A stretch of 64,000 bases of DNA from Nonomuraea solani (GTDB lineage: Bacteria > Actinomycetota > Actinomycetes > Streptosporangiales > Streptosporangiaceae). This document shows positions 17,836-26,542 of the stretch, in pieces. The notes beneath the pieces are model-generated. The model saw nothing but the letters and a program-made list of their open reading frames with translations, was not told the DNA's origin and did not search any database. Location of the stretch: contig NZ_FNVT01000026.1 of the NCBI RefSeq assembly GCF_900108335.1, positions 62,001 to 126,000 of the forward strand, written 5' to 3'. Position 1 is the stretch's first letter. Each line of letters starts with the position of its first letter. Both the position numbers and the translations under genes were made by a program.

Positions 17836-18432
17836 TCAGCGGAAGAGCCTATGACAGGCAATGTTGCGAATCCGGAACTCACTCCTGTGAGCGGGGAACA
17901 ACTCGTCGCACTTCATGTCGACCAGCGATGGGTTCCCGCCGAGTCCGGCAGCGTCCGGCCAGGCCGGACGCGGATCACTCGGTGCGCGCTTAGATCGAGG
18001 ATTCGACCGAGGAGAGCGACGATCGGCTGCTGGACCGGCCGGTGGCCGTGGGCGGAGGAATTCCTGGCGACCATGCGGCTCATTCACCTGTGCACGGTAG
18101 CTGGCTGCGGCGACGCTCTTGGTGCCGCTCCTGTCGTCGCCTCGTTCGGCGGCCTTTTCGAGAGGGAAAGCCAGCAACACTGGTGTCACCGAGGTGGATG
18201 AGATGGTCGACTTACGCCCCGGCGGAGAAGAGGTATCGGCATGGTTGCCGGTGACGCCGTGCGGAGCGTCCATGGTTTGAGGTGACGAACCCTGTTGACC
18301 GCTGGAACTGTCTGTCTCAGCGCCACTCAGGGCTATCGCGACCATCGCGGTGGCTACGGCGGCGGCTCCGCCCGCCTGCAGCAGAGTCCTGGCGCGTGCT
18401 TGTCCACGCGGTCGTTCACCCTTGTCGGGCAT
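17836..18432 (-). CDS. Possible membrane-anchored or exported small protein
   Basis: An ORF of 198 codons starting at ATG 18432, six bases behind GGGGAG. The N-terminus is basic and followed by a hydrophobic run (AGGAAAVATAMVAIALSG), then a Ser/Gly-rich stretch. This looks like a signal anchor and linker. The C-terminal half is Arg/Pro-rich and probably reads through degraded sequence, so the real gene may end or shift frame near 18050. It faces the FxLD operon convergently. Confidence 0.4.
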   Translation of the reverse strand: MPDKGERPRGQARARTLLQAGGAAAVATAMVAIALSGAETDSSSGQQGSSPQTMDAPHGVTGNHADTSSPPGRKSTISSTSVTPVLLAFPLEKAAERGDDRSGTKSVAAASYRAQVNEPHGRQEFLRPRPPAGPAADRRSPRSNPRSKRAPSDPRPAWPDAAGLGGNPSLVDMKCDELFPAHRSEFRIRNIACHRLFR

Positions 18433-18605
18433 TCTCTGCTCCCCGGATGCTCTTGATCATTACGATGCGTAGCGTAGCTGCGGCTCTGCGGCTGAATCGC
18501 GGGTTTGATCATGCCTTGGTGATTCATGGCATTGGTATTCCAGTGGTCCACTGGATGACCAGATGCTGAGCCTGTCGAGGTCGAGGCAGGTTCTATGTGG
18601 AACTT

Positions 18606-20438
18606 TCAGCTCACATGGAGCGGTTCGGGGTGGTCGGCGGTGGTGGCGATCAGGTGGGTGTGGAGGAAGGCGCTGATGGCTTCGTAGGCGGTCAGTTCGT
18701 TGGCGCGGTTGGTGAAGCCGTGGCCCTCGTCGGGATAGATGTCGTAGCGGACCTGGACGCCGCGTTCGCGTAGCCGGGCGACGATCTGGTCGGATTCGGC
18801 CTGGGGAACGCGTGGGTCGTGGGCTCCCTGGAGAACGAACAGGGGGGTGGTGATGTTGTCGGCGTGGGTGACGGGGCTGCGCTGCAGGAGGTGTTCGGCG
18901 CGGGTGTCGGGGTCGCCGAGGACGGTGGCGACGAAGGTCTTCCAGGTGGGGGGTGATGCCTTGGCCAGGGTGAGGAGGTTACTCGGGCCGCATATGGAGA
19001 CGCCCGCGGCCCAGGGGTAGGGGAGGCGGGCCAGGCAGGACAGGGCGGCGAAGCCGCCGTAGGAGGCTCCCATGACGGCGAGGCGGCTGGGGTCGGTCCA
19101 GTCGAGGACGTAGAGGTGTTTGACGGCGTGGTCCAGGTCGTCGAGGTCGATGCCGCCCCAGTCGCGGTAGATGAGCTTTTGGTGGGCGGTGCCGTAACCG
19201 GTGGATCCGGCGAAGTTGGGGGCCAGGATGGCGATGCCCTGGTGGAGAAGGTGCTGGTAGAGGCCGGAGCGGGCGTAGATGGGGCGTTCTTGGGATTCCG
19301 GGCCGCCGTGGATGGACAGCAGGACCGGGTGCGGGCCGGGGCCGTCGGGGCGGTAGAGCAGGGCGTGGACGTCGCGTCCGCCGCGAGCCGGGTAGGTGAT
19401 CAGCTCGGGGGCGATGGGGTCGATGACGTGCAGGGCCGGGGGGCGGGTGTCGGTGAGGTAGCGGAACTCGTGGCGGGCCAGGTCCACGACCGCTATTTCC
19501 GCCGGCCTGGCCGCGGAGTTGATCAGGATGATCGCGAAGGAGGCGTCAGGCGCCAGGGACAGCGCGGTGATGACGCCGGGCGGGATGGCGGGCAGCGGGA
19601 GGGGGCTGTCGTCGCGGTCGGCGTGCAGGCGTGAGCTGCCGCCTTCGTTGACGGACCAGATGCGGACTCCTGCGGCGGCGTCGAGGACCTCGACGTCCCA
19701 GCTCGGGCGTGCGATGGCCTGCAGAGAACGGGCTGCGAGGTCGTAGAAGGCGGCGGCGGTGAACTCGCTCCAATGGTCGGTGAGCAGGTGGAAGCCGCTG
19801 GCGTCTGCCGCCCAGACTCCGGGCTCGAAGACGCCCTCGCCCAGGGCGGATGTCAGGCAGACCGGCTTGGCGTCCGGGTCGCTCAGGTCGGTGAGGTAGA
19901 TAGCGATGTCGGTGTTGGAACGGAACCCGGTCGCCAGCAGCCGGCGGCCGTCGGGGGAGAGGCTGACGGCCTCGAACGCGACCCCTTCAGGGGGCGTGAA
20001 GCGGCGCAGTCCGCCGGTCTGCAGGTCGTGGACGATGAGGTCCTGAGCTGCGGGGTCGCGGTCGTTGGCGGTGTAGGCCAGCAAGCGGCCGGTCGGGTCG
20101 AACGGCGAGGTGGCCAGGACACGCTGACAGTCCGGACCGGAGCTGACCTCGGTCAGGCCGCTGCCATCCAGCGCGACGAGGTAGAGGCGGAACTGCTCGT
20201 CTCCGTTCTCGTCGGCGGTGAAGACCAGCCGCTCGCCGCAGGGTGTCCAGGCGATCTGGCGGACGGTCCGGTCGTCGAAGCCGGCCACGCGACGCGGCTG
20301 GCCACCGGCGACGGGAACCACCCATAGGTCGTAGTGACCGGAGACGTGGCTGGAATAGGCGACCAGCTCGCCGTCCGGGGACAACGCGAGGGTGGGCTGG
20401 AATCGTTGCTGGGGAACAAAGTCCAGGTATCCGGGCAT
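18606..20438 (-). CDS. S9 family prolyl-oligopeptidase-like peptidase
   Basis: A 610-aa protein. Residues 1-350 form a beta-propeller with repeated blade patterns (LALSPDGELVAYSSHVSG, VSLSPDGRRLLATG). The C-terminal alpha/beta-hydrolase has the nucleophile in GASYGG, the Asp in GAHDPRV and the His in DEGHGF, so the triad is complete. There is no signal peptide, so it is cytosolic. It cleaves oligopeptides or acyl-peptides. A regulator gene ends 19 bp upstream on the same strand. It lies next to the FxLD cluster but on the opposite strand, so a role in leader removal is only a possibility. Confidence 0.85.
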   Translation of the reverse strand: MPGYLDFVPQQRFQPTLALSPDGELVAYSSHVSGHYDLWVVPVAGGQPRRVAGFDDRTVRQIAWTPCGERLVFTADENGDEQFRLYLVALDGSGLTEVSSGPDCQRVLATSPFDPTGRLLAYTANDRDPAAQDLIVHDLQTGGLRRFTPPEGVAFEAVSLSPDGRRLLATGFRSNTDIAIYLTDLSDPDAKPVCLTSALGEGVFEPGVWAADASGFHLLTDHWSEFTAAAFYDLAARSLQAIARPSWDVEVLDAAAGVRIWSVNEGGSSRLHADRDDSPLPLPAIPPGVITALSLAPDASFAIILINSAARPAEIAVVDLARHEFRYLTDTRPPALHVIDPIAPELITYPARGGRDVHALLYRPDGPGPHPVLLSIHGGPESQERPIYARSGLYQHLLHQGIAILAPNFAGSTGYGTAHQKLIYRDWGGIDLDDLDHAVKHLYVLDWTDPSRLAVMGASYGGFAALSCLARLPYPWAAGVSICGPSNLLTLAKASPPTWKTFVATVLGDPDTRAEHLLQRSPVTHADNITTPLFVLQGAHDPRVPQAESDQIVARLRERGVQVRYDIYPDEGHGFTNRANELTAYEAISAFLHTHLIATTADHPEPLHVS

Positions 20439-20457
20439 GACAAGACCCTTTCGGTGT

Positions 20458-21465
20458 TTAGTCGATCCAGTTGCGGCGTACTGCTGCGGCTCCGGCGGCG
20501 AAGCGGGTCTCCACGCCCAGTTCGTCGCGGATGGCGGTCCAGTGCCGGCGCATGGTGTTGACGCTGATGTCCATCCGCCGGGCGATCGCCTCGTCGGGCA
20601 GTCCTTGGTTGAGCAGCTGAAGCACCTGCACCTGCGCGGGCGTGAGCGGGCCGGCGGCTTTCGCGCTGCCGAACGGGATCGCCTTCTCCCAGAGCAGTTC
20701 GAAGTACTCCCGTAGCGCTCCCACGATGACGGGTGAGCGTACGAGCAGTGCCCCTCCCATGCCGGTCGGTGTCAAGGGGACAAGGGCGACGGTCTCGTCG
20801 GCGAGCTTCATCTTCATCCCGATGCGGGGCAGGAGCCGCGCCTGTTCGCCGGCTTGGACCGCTGCCTCGATCGTCTTGGCGCCGATCGGATGCTCTGCGC
20901 AGCGGGTCTCGTAGATCGCCCGGCATTGCACCTGGCCCTCGAAGACCGGTAGCGGTACGTAGCCGGTGGCGTCTTCGACGGGCGCCTCCAGGACGTAGTT
21001 GTCCAGCGTGAGCCAGTCGTGCCGGGCGGCGTTGATGAGTGCGTAGGACAGGGAACTGATTTCGTCTCGGTCGGTGACGATGTGTACGAGCCGGTCCATC
21101 GCCGAGTTTGAGGATGCCGCGGCCGGGGTCTGATGGAACTCGCTCAGTCGCTTGTGCCCTGCCAGCAGCCGCTCCTGATCGCTGAGGAGACGGCGTGAGA
21201 GATCCGTCAGGACGCCCTGCAGCGCGAGTTCCGGGGGAGCGGGCACGAGGCGTGGCGGCATCGCGGGGCCGTCCGGCCGGCGATGCGCCATCCCGCGGGC
21301 CGTCAGTTCCGTGACGTGCTCCTTGCTTCCCAGCAAGGACGCGGCGTCGTCCTCCGGGCAGCCGCCCTCCGTGAGCAGGATGGAGTACGACACGAAAATC
21401 TCATCCGGGACGACGCCTTCCAAAAGGCGCTGTGCTTTGACCTGATCCTGTCCGTCCACCGCCAC
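20458..21465 (-). CDS. LuxR-type HTH transcriptional regulator
   Basis: A 335-aa protein. The last 65 residues hold a GerE/LuxR-like HTH (LTPAQVQVLQLLNQGLPDEA and IARRMDISVNTMRRHWTAI). The first ~250 residues include a helical segment and a TrmB/PLD-like region (DEISSLSYALINAARHDWLT), a layout found in actinomycete regulators of neighbouring peptidase or biosynthetic genes. It is the first gene of a two-gene unit with the S9 peptidase. Its start faces the BTAD gene across a 256-bp region with a perfect hairpin. Confidence 0.78.
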   Translation of the reverse strand: MAVDGQDQVKAQRLLEGVVPDEIFVSYSILLTEGGCPEDDAASLLGSKEHVTELTARGMAHRRPDGPAMPPRLVPAPPELALQGVLTDLSRRLLSDQERLLAGHKRLSEFHQTPAAASSNSAMDRLVHIVTDRDEISSLSYALINAARHDWLTLDNYVLEAPVEDATGYVPLPVFEGQVQCRAIYETRCAEHPIGAKTIEAAVQAGEQARLLPRIGMKMKLADETVALVPLTPTGMGGALLVRSPVIVGALREYFELLWEKAIPFGSAKAAGPLTPAQVQVLQLLNQGLPDEAIARRMDISVNTMRRHWTAIRDELGVETRFAAGAAAVRRNWID

Positions 21466-21538
21466 CTCCGATCAGAGAGTAATGGTGACGACGCTCTCCG
21501 TGACGGTCCTTCTTGCCGTGTCGGCTGATGGGTGGTTC

Positions 21539-21568
21539 CGCGCGATGGTGACTTCTCACCATCGCGCG
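21539..21568. promoter_or_regulatory. Perfect 13-bp inverted repeat in divergent promoter region
   Basis: CGCGCGATGGTGA and its exact complement surround a CTTC loop, 74 bp upstream of the LuxR-type gene and about 155 bp upstream of the BTAD gene. A structured 5' leader or an operator for either regulator is possible. Confidence 0.55.
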
Positions 21569-21721
21569 CCTTGCGCAGGAGAACCCGCTGCCATAGGGGT
21601 TCTCGCCGCCCTGGACACCGCGCCGCCGATCAGTAGCTGCCGTGGAGGGTTTCACCACCCCTGTCGCGGGGCCGCGCACGGTCTGATCAGTGCGAAGGCT
21701 CAAGAGCGGCAGGGAGGCACT

Positions 21722-23497
21722 ATGCGGCGGCAACTCGTCGAAGACGTGGTCAGGAAGCTGGGCGCAGTGGTTGCGGCGTCAATGCTGTGGGCCGTGAGTT
21801 CGCCAGCCAGCGCGCTGGTAAACGCGCAGCCTTACTGTCCGCCCGTGGGCCGAATACCGCATCAGGTGTACGACATCGAGAAGTTCTGTGCGTTGGCGTA
21901 TGGCGATCTGGTGGAGGGCCGCGTGCAGGCCATCTCGGATCTCTTGGGATTGCTGGCGCGGTCGCAGCGTAATCGGGCGCATACCTCGCCTTCTTCTGAG
22001 CCGCAAAGGGTGTCGAAGCCGCGTGGTGCGGTTTCAACGAGGAAACAGCCTGAAGTTGACCCAGCGAGATTTCGTGGGAGGGAACCCGAAGCGCGCCTCC
22101 TGGTTGGAAGCAGCAGGGAAGTCGGTCGGGCTCCGGGTCGAGTTCTGAACCGAGATCGTCAGGCAAGGGCCGACCGTCAGCAGCGCCCACACAAGGACAA
22201 TAGGAAGCCCTCATCCACGACGGTTCCAACAGCACCGGCTGCTGCACCGGAAACGCCCTTGGCATCGGCCCCGACATCTTCCCCTGCGCCCGCAACGGGT
22301 TCCTCTGCGCCTGCACGGGGCGATGTGGTGAGGCCGCGGTCAGGGTATCTGCCTGAGGCGATAGGTCCGCTGGGTGGCGCGCTGGCATTCGGGCTCATGC
22401 TCATGGTCCTGACCACTGCGCTAATCGGTCGGCTACGGCCCTGGCCGACGCAGGCGGGCGCGAGCTCATCTGCTGCGAGCCTGTCTGGCGGTGCTGCTCG
22501 CCCACGCGGCATCGATGATCGCAACGGAGAGGAGGCCGAAGCATCCCCGGCGGTTGCCCTGTCATCCGCTGGGGTGCAGGCGCCTACGGTCACCTGCGGG
22601 ACGGCGGAGTCGGTTGCCAAGCGCGACCGCGGTGAGCACATGACGGCGACTCCGTCCCAGCCTGACCAGCCCGGCTTTCGCTCAGCGGCTCCAGAGGCGG
22701 AAACGGAGGCTGAGGTGCCCCTCGTATCAAGCGCTTCGGCCAGGCTGGGGTCGGGTTTCGTAGCGGCTGCGGGTAAGGCGAAGGTCGAGGTGCTGGGGGT
22801 GCCGCGGCTGTCGTATGGCGGGGTGGAGGTCTGTTTCGGTCGTGCCGAGGCACGGGAGTTGTGGGCGTTGCTTTCGGTGTCGCGGGACGGCGTTTCGGCG
22901 GAGGGGATTGCCGAGACGCTGTGGCCAGGGGAGGTTGGCGGGCGCCGGTTGGAATCGGCGGTGCGGGAGATCAACCGCGCGATGCGGCAGGCGGTGAGTT
23001 GTGCGGCTGGCGTACGGTTCGTGCTGAAGTCCGGGGAGCGGCGACTGCTGCCGGCGGCATCGTTCGACGTGGACTTCTGGCGGTTCGAGGACGCGTGCAA
23101 GCTGGCCTCGATCGCGGCTGAGGACGCTGTGCGGGTGGCGGCGTTGCACGAGGCGCTGTCCTTGTATCGGGGGCCGCTGCTGGCTGGGCGTGATGATCTG
23201 TGGGTGCTCCCGTTGCGGCAGGCCGCTCAGCGGCAGGCGGCGGATGCCGCTGAGCGGATGGCCGAGCTGATGCGGGCCGATGATCCAGGGCGGGCGGTGG
23301 ACGTGCTGAGGCTGGCGGTCGAGTGCATCGATCCGTACAGCGAGACGTTGTGGTGTCTGCTGATGTCGGTTCAAGGTGACCTCGGGCGCCTGCCTGCGGT
23401 CCGGCGTTCGTTCGAGCTGCTGCGGGAGCGGCTGGCGGAGATCGACGCGGTGCCGAGCGCGCAGGCGCGGCAGGTGTATGAGCGGTTCATTCGTTGA
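21722..23497 (+). CDS. Membrane-anchored BTAD (SARP-like) protein
   Basis: A 591-aa protein from ATG 21722 behind AGGGAGG; the longer frame upstream is rejected. The N-terminus looks like a signal sequence (VVAASMLWAVSSPASALVNA). A Pro/Thr/Ser-rich stretch follows, then one hydrophobic helix at about residues 215-238 (ALAFGLMLMVLTTALIG) and a second linker. Residues 354-591 hold a winged-helix-like start (VEVLGVPRLSYGG) and the bacterial transcriptional activation domain with TPR-like helices (DVDFWRFEDACKLAS). It would place the BTAD part in the cytosol below an extracytoplasmic region. Such proteins recur in actinomycete mobile elements; the signal is unknown. Confidence 0.78.
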   Translation: MRRQLVEDVVRKLGAVVAASMLWAVSSPASALVNAQPYCPPVGRIPHQVYDIEKFCALAYGDLVEGRVQAISDLLGLLARSQRNRAHTSPSSEPQRVSKPRGAVSTRKQPEVDPARFRGREPEARLLVGSSREVGRAPGRVLNRDRQARADRQQRPHKDNRKPSSTTVPTAPAAAPETPLASAPTSSPAPATGSSAPARGDVVRPRSGYLPEAIGPLGGALAFGLMLMVLTTALIGRLRPWPTQAGASSSAASLSGGAARPRGIDDRNGEEAEASPAVALSSAGVQAPTVTCGTAESVAKRDRGEHMTATPSQPDQPGFRSAAPEAETEAEVPLVSSASARLGSGFVAAAGKAKVEVLGVPRLSYGGVEVCFGRAEARELWALLSVSRDGVSAEGIAETLWPGEVGGRRLESAVREINRAMRQAVSCAAGVRFVLKSGERRLLPAASFDVDFWRFEDACKLASIAAEDAVRVAALHEALSLYRGPLLAGRDDLWVLPLRQAAQRQAADAAERMAELMRADDPGRAVDVLRLAVECIDPYSETLWCLLMSVQGDLGRLPAVRRSFELLRERLAEIDAVPSAQARQVYERFIR

Positions 23498-23552
23498 TCG
23501 GACCCGTTAGGAGCGGTGGATGGCGGAGACCTGGCGGTGCCTGGGCCGGGGT

Positions 23553-23942
23553 TCACCCTTCTTCGTGAAGTGTGCGCTGGTCGCGCTGTGCGTAGGTGGC
23601 CAGCGTCTCGGACGTGAGCAGGTGGGCGGGGCGGGTGCCGTAGATGCGGGCCAGGAGGCGAAGCGTGGAGACGGAGGGTCGCCGGCCTGCTTTTGGCCCG
23701 GTTTCGTACTCGTAGAGACGGGACTCGCGCAGTCCGGCACCGGTGGTGTCGGCGAGCCGGTGGAAGGCGGCGACGGCTTGTGCTGCGGTGAGGCCGGCGG
23801 CATACCGGTAGAGGCGGAGCGGGGTGGCGGGGTGGTCGAGGGCGAGGATGGTGGCGATTTGGTCGGTGGTGAAGCCGTGCTGGCGCAGGTATCGGCTGCG
23901 GCGGCGGCAGTCGAGCAGCGTCTGATAGCCGGTGCCGGACAT
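23553..23942 (-). CDS. XRE-family HTH regulator
   Basis: A 129-aa protein from ATG 23942, nine bases behind GGGGGA. The first 50 residues are helical (RRRSRYLRQHGFTTDQIATI). An XRE-type HTH pattern (SRLYEYETGPKAGRRPSVST, then LARIYGTRPAHLL) fills the second half. It converges with the BTAD gene. It probably controls element genes. An in-frame upstream extension to 24245 is Pro/Arg-rich and overlaps the divergent promoter, so it is rejected. Confidence 0.7.
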   Translation of the reverse strand: MSGTGYQTLLDCRRRSRYLRQHGFTTDQIATILALDHPATPLRLYRYAAGLTAAQAVAAFHRLADTTGAGLRESRLYEYETGPKAGRRPSVSTLRLLARIYGTRPAHLLTSETLATYAQRDQRTLHEEG

Positions 23943-24225
23943 AGGTCGGGTCCCCCTGGCTCGGTTCGGTCGTGACGGTGGCGGCGCCCTGTTGGCGCGG
24001 GTTGGGGGACGGTAGACGAGCTCTGGCGAGGGGCTCAAGTCTCTGCGTGGGGTGATCGCCGGGATCCGTGCGGGCGTGTGGTGGGCGGCGCGGGTGGCGT
24101 TGGTGCTGGTCGGAGCGTGTTGGGTGTGGGGTTGCGGGTTGGGGATGTGATTCGGGCGGCGAGGTGGGCGATGGTGCTGGCCGCTCCCCGGACGGGCCGG
24201 GGCGTGACCGGAAGGAACCGTCAGC

Positions 24226-25755
24226 ATGGACCGCACGCAGCACATCTCGGACGAGCAGAGCCGCCTCCTCGGACTGCGGACGTACCGGCAGCCGTTGGGG
24301 GAGGAGTTTCCGGATCTGGCGCCGGGACTGGTGATGTCGACCTTCTGCTCTCGGCCGGTGTGGCGGGGGATGGCCTGGCGGCAGGCGTTCCCGGGGCGGG
24401 CGGATCAGTCGGCTCCGGCGCGCCGGATGGTGGGCCGGTTGCTGGCGGACACCGGCCGGAGGCAGGACGCGGAGTGGGTGACAGCCGAGCTGGTCGCCAA
24501 CGCCCTGTGCCACTCGCGGTCGGGACAGGAGCAAGGGTTCTTCGTGATGGAGGTGCTGCGCGGCGCGGAGGTGGCCCGGATCGTGGTGTACGACCTGGGC
24601 GGGGGGTCGGTTCCGGACTTCTCGCGGACGCCGGGTTCGGTGCCGGGGTTGGCTGAGCATGGGCGGGGGTTGGCGGGGGTGGCTGAGCTGGCGGTCCGGG
24701 TCGGGGTGGCGGGTGATGCGGTCATCGGGCATGCGGTCTGGGCCGAACTCGCCCTCACCGGTGGGACTGCCGGAGCGTTGGGGAAGGCGGAGGAGGCGTG
24801 CCTGGTCTCAGTGGGCGAGGTGATCGACTCCACCGCGCTGGCCGTGGAGTCGGGTCGCGGAGAGCTGGAGCCGGTGGCAGCCGGTCTGGGCGAGCGAGAG
24901 ATGATGCGCGCTGACCTGTGTGTCGACCCCGCGTTGATGGGGCACGAGGAGGGCGCAGGCCAGGTGCCGGGCAGCCTTCCGGGCGTCGTGACGATGCCGG
25001 TGGGCCGACCGGGTTCCGGACGTCAGGAGGAGGCCGGTGGCCGGGGAACTTTCGCGTCGCTTGCGGGAGGCGTGTTCAGACAGGAGGAGGACCGCGTGTC
25101 CGCGTTCGGTCAAGAGCCATGGGCGCGGCAGGCGCTGGCTGGGTTGCGCCGGGATTGGCCCGATTGGGCCTTCCTGGTGGTGCGGTCGCGGTGGCGCGCG
25201 ATGCGCGGTCCCCACGTGGTGATCGACGCGGCGGGTCCGGAGGAACTGCGTCAGGCCCTGCCGCCGATTTCGGGCAAGTCCGTCTTGGCCGGATCGGCCA
25301 TTTTCGTCCTGGACGAGCGTGGGGCTGCGGGGTCCGGCTCGCTGGTGTCGCCCTTGCTTGGGCTGCGGGTGGCGGAGCCGGATGAGGGCCGAGTGCGGCC
25401 GGGCACGTCACCGCTGCCTGCGTCGGTGGCAGGGGTGGGCGTGGGCGGGTTGTGCGGGGGTGGTGGTAGCGGGGTGGGGCTGAGCGGCACGCTGACGGTG
25501 GGTTTGCCGCCGTTGGGGGTGGTGGCCGCTGAACGGTCGGGGACGGGCACGTGGGCGGTTGCCGCCGCTGACGGGGCGCGGGTGGGGTGGTGGCCGTGGG
25601 GTAGGCGGCGGGACCGTTCCCGGCTGGAGACGCGGGTCGGGGCAGGCGGCAGACGGGCGGGCCGTGACCGGTTTTCTGCTGGCGGGGCCGGGCCGCGTCA
25701 TCGGCGGGTCCGCTCGGAGCCTGCCGCAGCGGTCGCGGCTGCCGTTGCCGCCTGA
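24226..25755 (+). CDS. RsbW-like ATP-binding protein with long C-terminal extension
   Basis: A 509-aa protein from ATG 24226 behind GGAAGGAA. Residues 60-190 are a HATPase_c_2 domain: the N box is AEWVTAELVANALCHS, and G-box-like segments include EHGRGLAGVAEL. This is the fold of anti-sigma kinases such as RsbW. A second, unrelated segment (WARQALAGLRRDWPDWAFLV) begins near residue 300, and a low-complexity Gly/Arg/Ala tail follows. It looks like two modules joined. The last 100 residues may be read-through of GC-rich sequence. The partner (sigma factor or STAS protein) is not adjacent. Confidence 0.65.
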   Translation: MDRTQHISDEQSRLLGLRTYRQPLGEEFPDLAPGLVMSTFCSRPVWRGMAWRQAFPGRADQSAPARRMVGRLLADTGRRQDAEWVTAELVANALCHSRSGQEQGFFVMEVLRGAEVARIVVYDLGGGSVPDFSRTPGSVPGLAEHGRGLAGVAELAVRVGVAGDAVIGHAVWAELALTGGTAGALGKAEEACLVSVGEVIDSTALAVESGRGELEPVAAGLGEREMMRADLCVDPALMGHEEGAGQVPGSLPGVVTMPVGRPGSGRQEEAGGRGTFASLAGGVFRQEEDRVSAFGQEPWARQALAGLRRDWPDWAFLVVRSRWRAMRGPHVVIDAAGPEELRQALPPISGKSVLAGSAIFVLDERGAAGSGSLVSPLLGLRVAEPDEGRVRPGTSPLPASVAGVGVGGLCGGGGSGVGLSGTLTVGLPPLGVVAAERSGTGTWAVAAADGARVGWWPWGRRRDRSRLETRVGAGGRRAGRDRFSAGGAGPRHRRVRSEPAAAVAAAVAA

Positions 25756-25885
25756 GCGGTGATGTGCCCGCGTGTGATGGGCGGGTGATTCCGGGCGGGG
25801 GTGCGGGCTTGACACCTGGGGTGCAGGTGGGCGTTGATACCCGTCCGCCCGCCGCCCGTCCGGCGGGGAGGGGGTGCTGTGCGGG

Positions 25886-25941
25886 CGGACCTGGGTGGGT
25901 TCGCCTCGCGTCGGGGCGAGGCGAACACCCGCCCAGGTCCG
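25886..25941. repeat. Large imperfect stem-loop
   Basis: Arms of about 23 bases (CGGACCTGGG...TTCGCCTCG and its complement) pair with one G-T type mismatch and a 2-base bulge around an 8-base loop. It lies 130 bp after the ATPase gene. Confidence 0.65.
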
Positions 25942-26134
25942 GGGAGAGGGCCGCGTCACCCTCGGTTCCCGGGTGCGCTCTCGGGGCATGGGCGGCGGCG
26001 GAGGCGTGTCGGATGGGGGCAGATTTCCCTGCCGGAAATAGGGGTGGCGTTCCCTCTCGCGATTAAGGCCGCTACCCCGCGCAGGTGTTGTTTTCGCAGG
26101 TCTTCCCGGTTTCGGACAGTGCGGTGGGCGGCCC

Positions 26135-26154
26135 GACTCGTCTAAAGACGACTC
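26135..26154. repeat. Short near-perfect inverted repeat
   Basis: GACTCGTCT, AA, AGACGACTC: eight of nine positions pair around a 2-base centre. The size and tight spacing fit a dimeric repressor site. Confidence 0.45.
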
Positions 26155-26258
26155 CTTTGAATATGTGTGCGCGTACGTTGAGGGGCTGGCCGTGCTGCGG
26201 CGTCCGGCTCGGTGGCTTGCCCTGTGTCCCTTGATTCTTCTTCGGCTACCAGCAGTCT

Positions 26259-26289
26259 GGCCGGCTCGCGGCTTGGCCGCGAGCCGGCC
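26259..26289. terminator. Perfect 13-bp hairpin
   Basis: GGCCGGCTCGCGG and its exact complement with a 5-nt loop. It is strong enough to act as a bidirectional intrinsic terminator, though there is no T-run. Confidence 0.6.
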
Positions 26290-26484
26290 CTGGTGGTGAC
26301 CTCGGCTTGAGTGAGCGGTGAGCAGCGCCTTCGTCCGGGGTGGTCATGGTGTGGTGGCGAGCGTGTGACGGGTGCGACGCGGGGCCGGGGAACTGTCGGC
26401 CGGGTGTTTTGGGGGTTGGCGGCGTGGGATGACGCGGCCGGGTGCGGGGTCGCTGATGTGGGCTGACCGGCCGAGGGCGCGCGT

Positions 26485-26524
26485 ACGGCCCCCGATACCG
26501 CCGTGGGGCGGTACCGGGGGCCGT
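26485..26524. terminator. 18-bp hairpin downstream of the 26543-27247 gene
   Basis: Arms ACGGCCCCCG.TACCGCC pair at 17 of 18 positions around GTGG, starting 18 bp past the stop of the minus-strand gene. This is the expected terminator of that gene. Confidence 0.7.
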
Positions 26525-26542
26525 GCCGTTCCCGTTGCCCGG

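Larger units (their letters stand above)
25756..26542. other. 787-bp gene-free region with four strong hairpins
   Basis: No ORF here has believable protein composition. Four stem-loops stand out at 25886-25941, 26135-26154, 26259-26289 and 26485-26524. It separates the plus-strand ATPase gene from a minus-strand gene inside the putative conjugative element. Such structured spacers can be origins of transfer or replication, but nothing here proves it. Confidence 0.55.

Noticed and set aside
23371..24732. A 453-codon Pro/Arg-rich minus-strand ORF
   Set aside because: It overlaps the BTAD gene end, the XRE gene and the RsbW-like gene, and its composition is that of a shadow frame.
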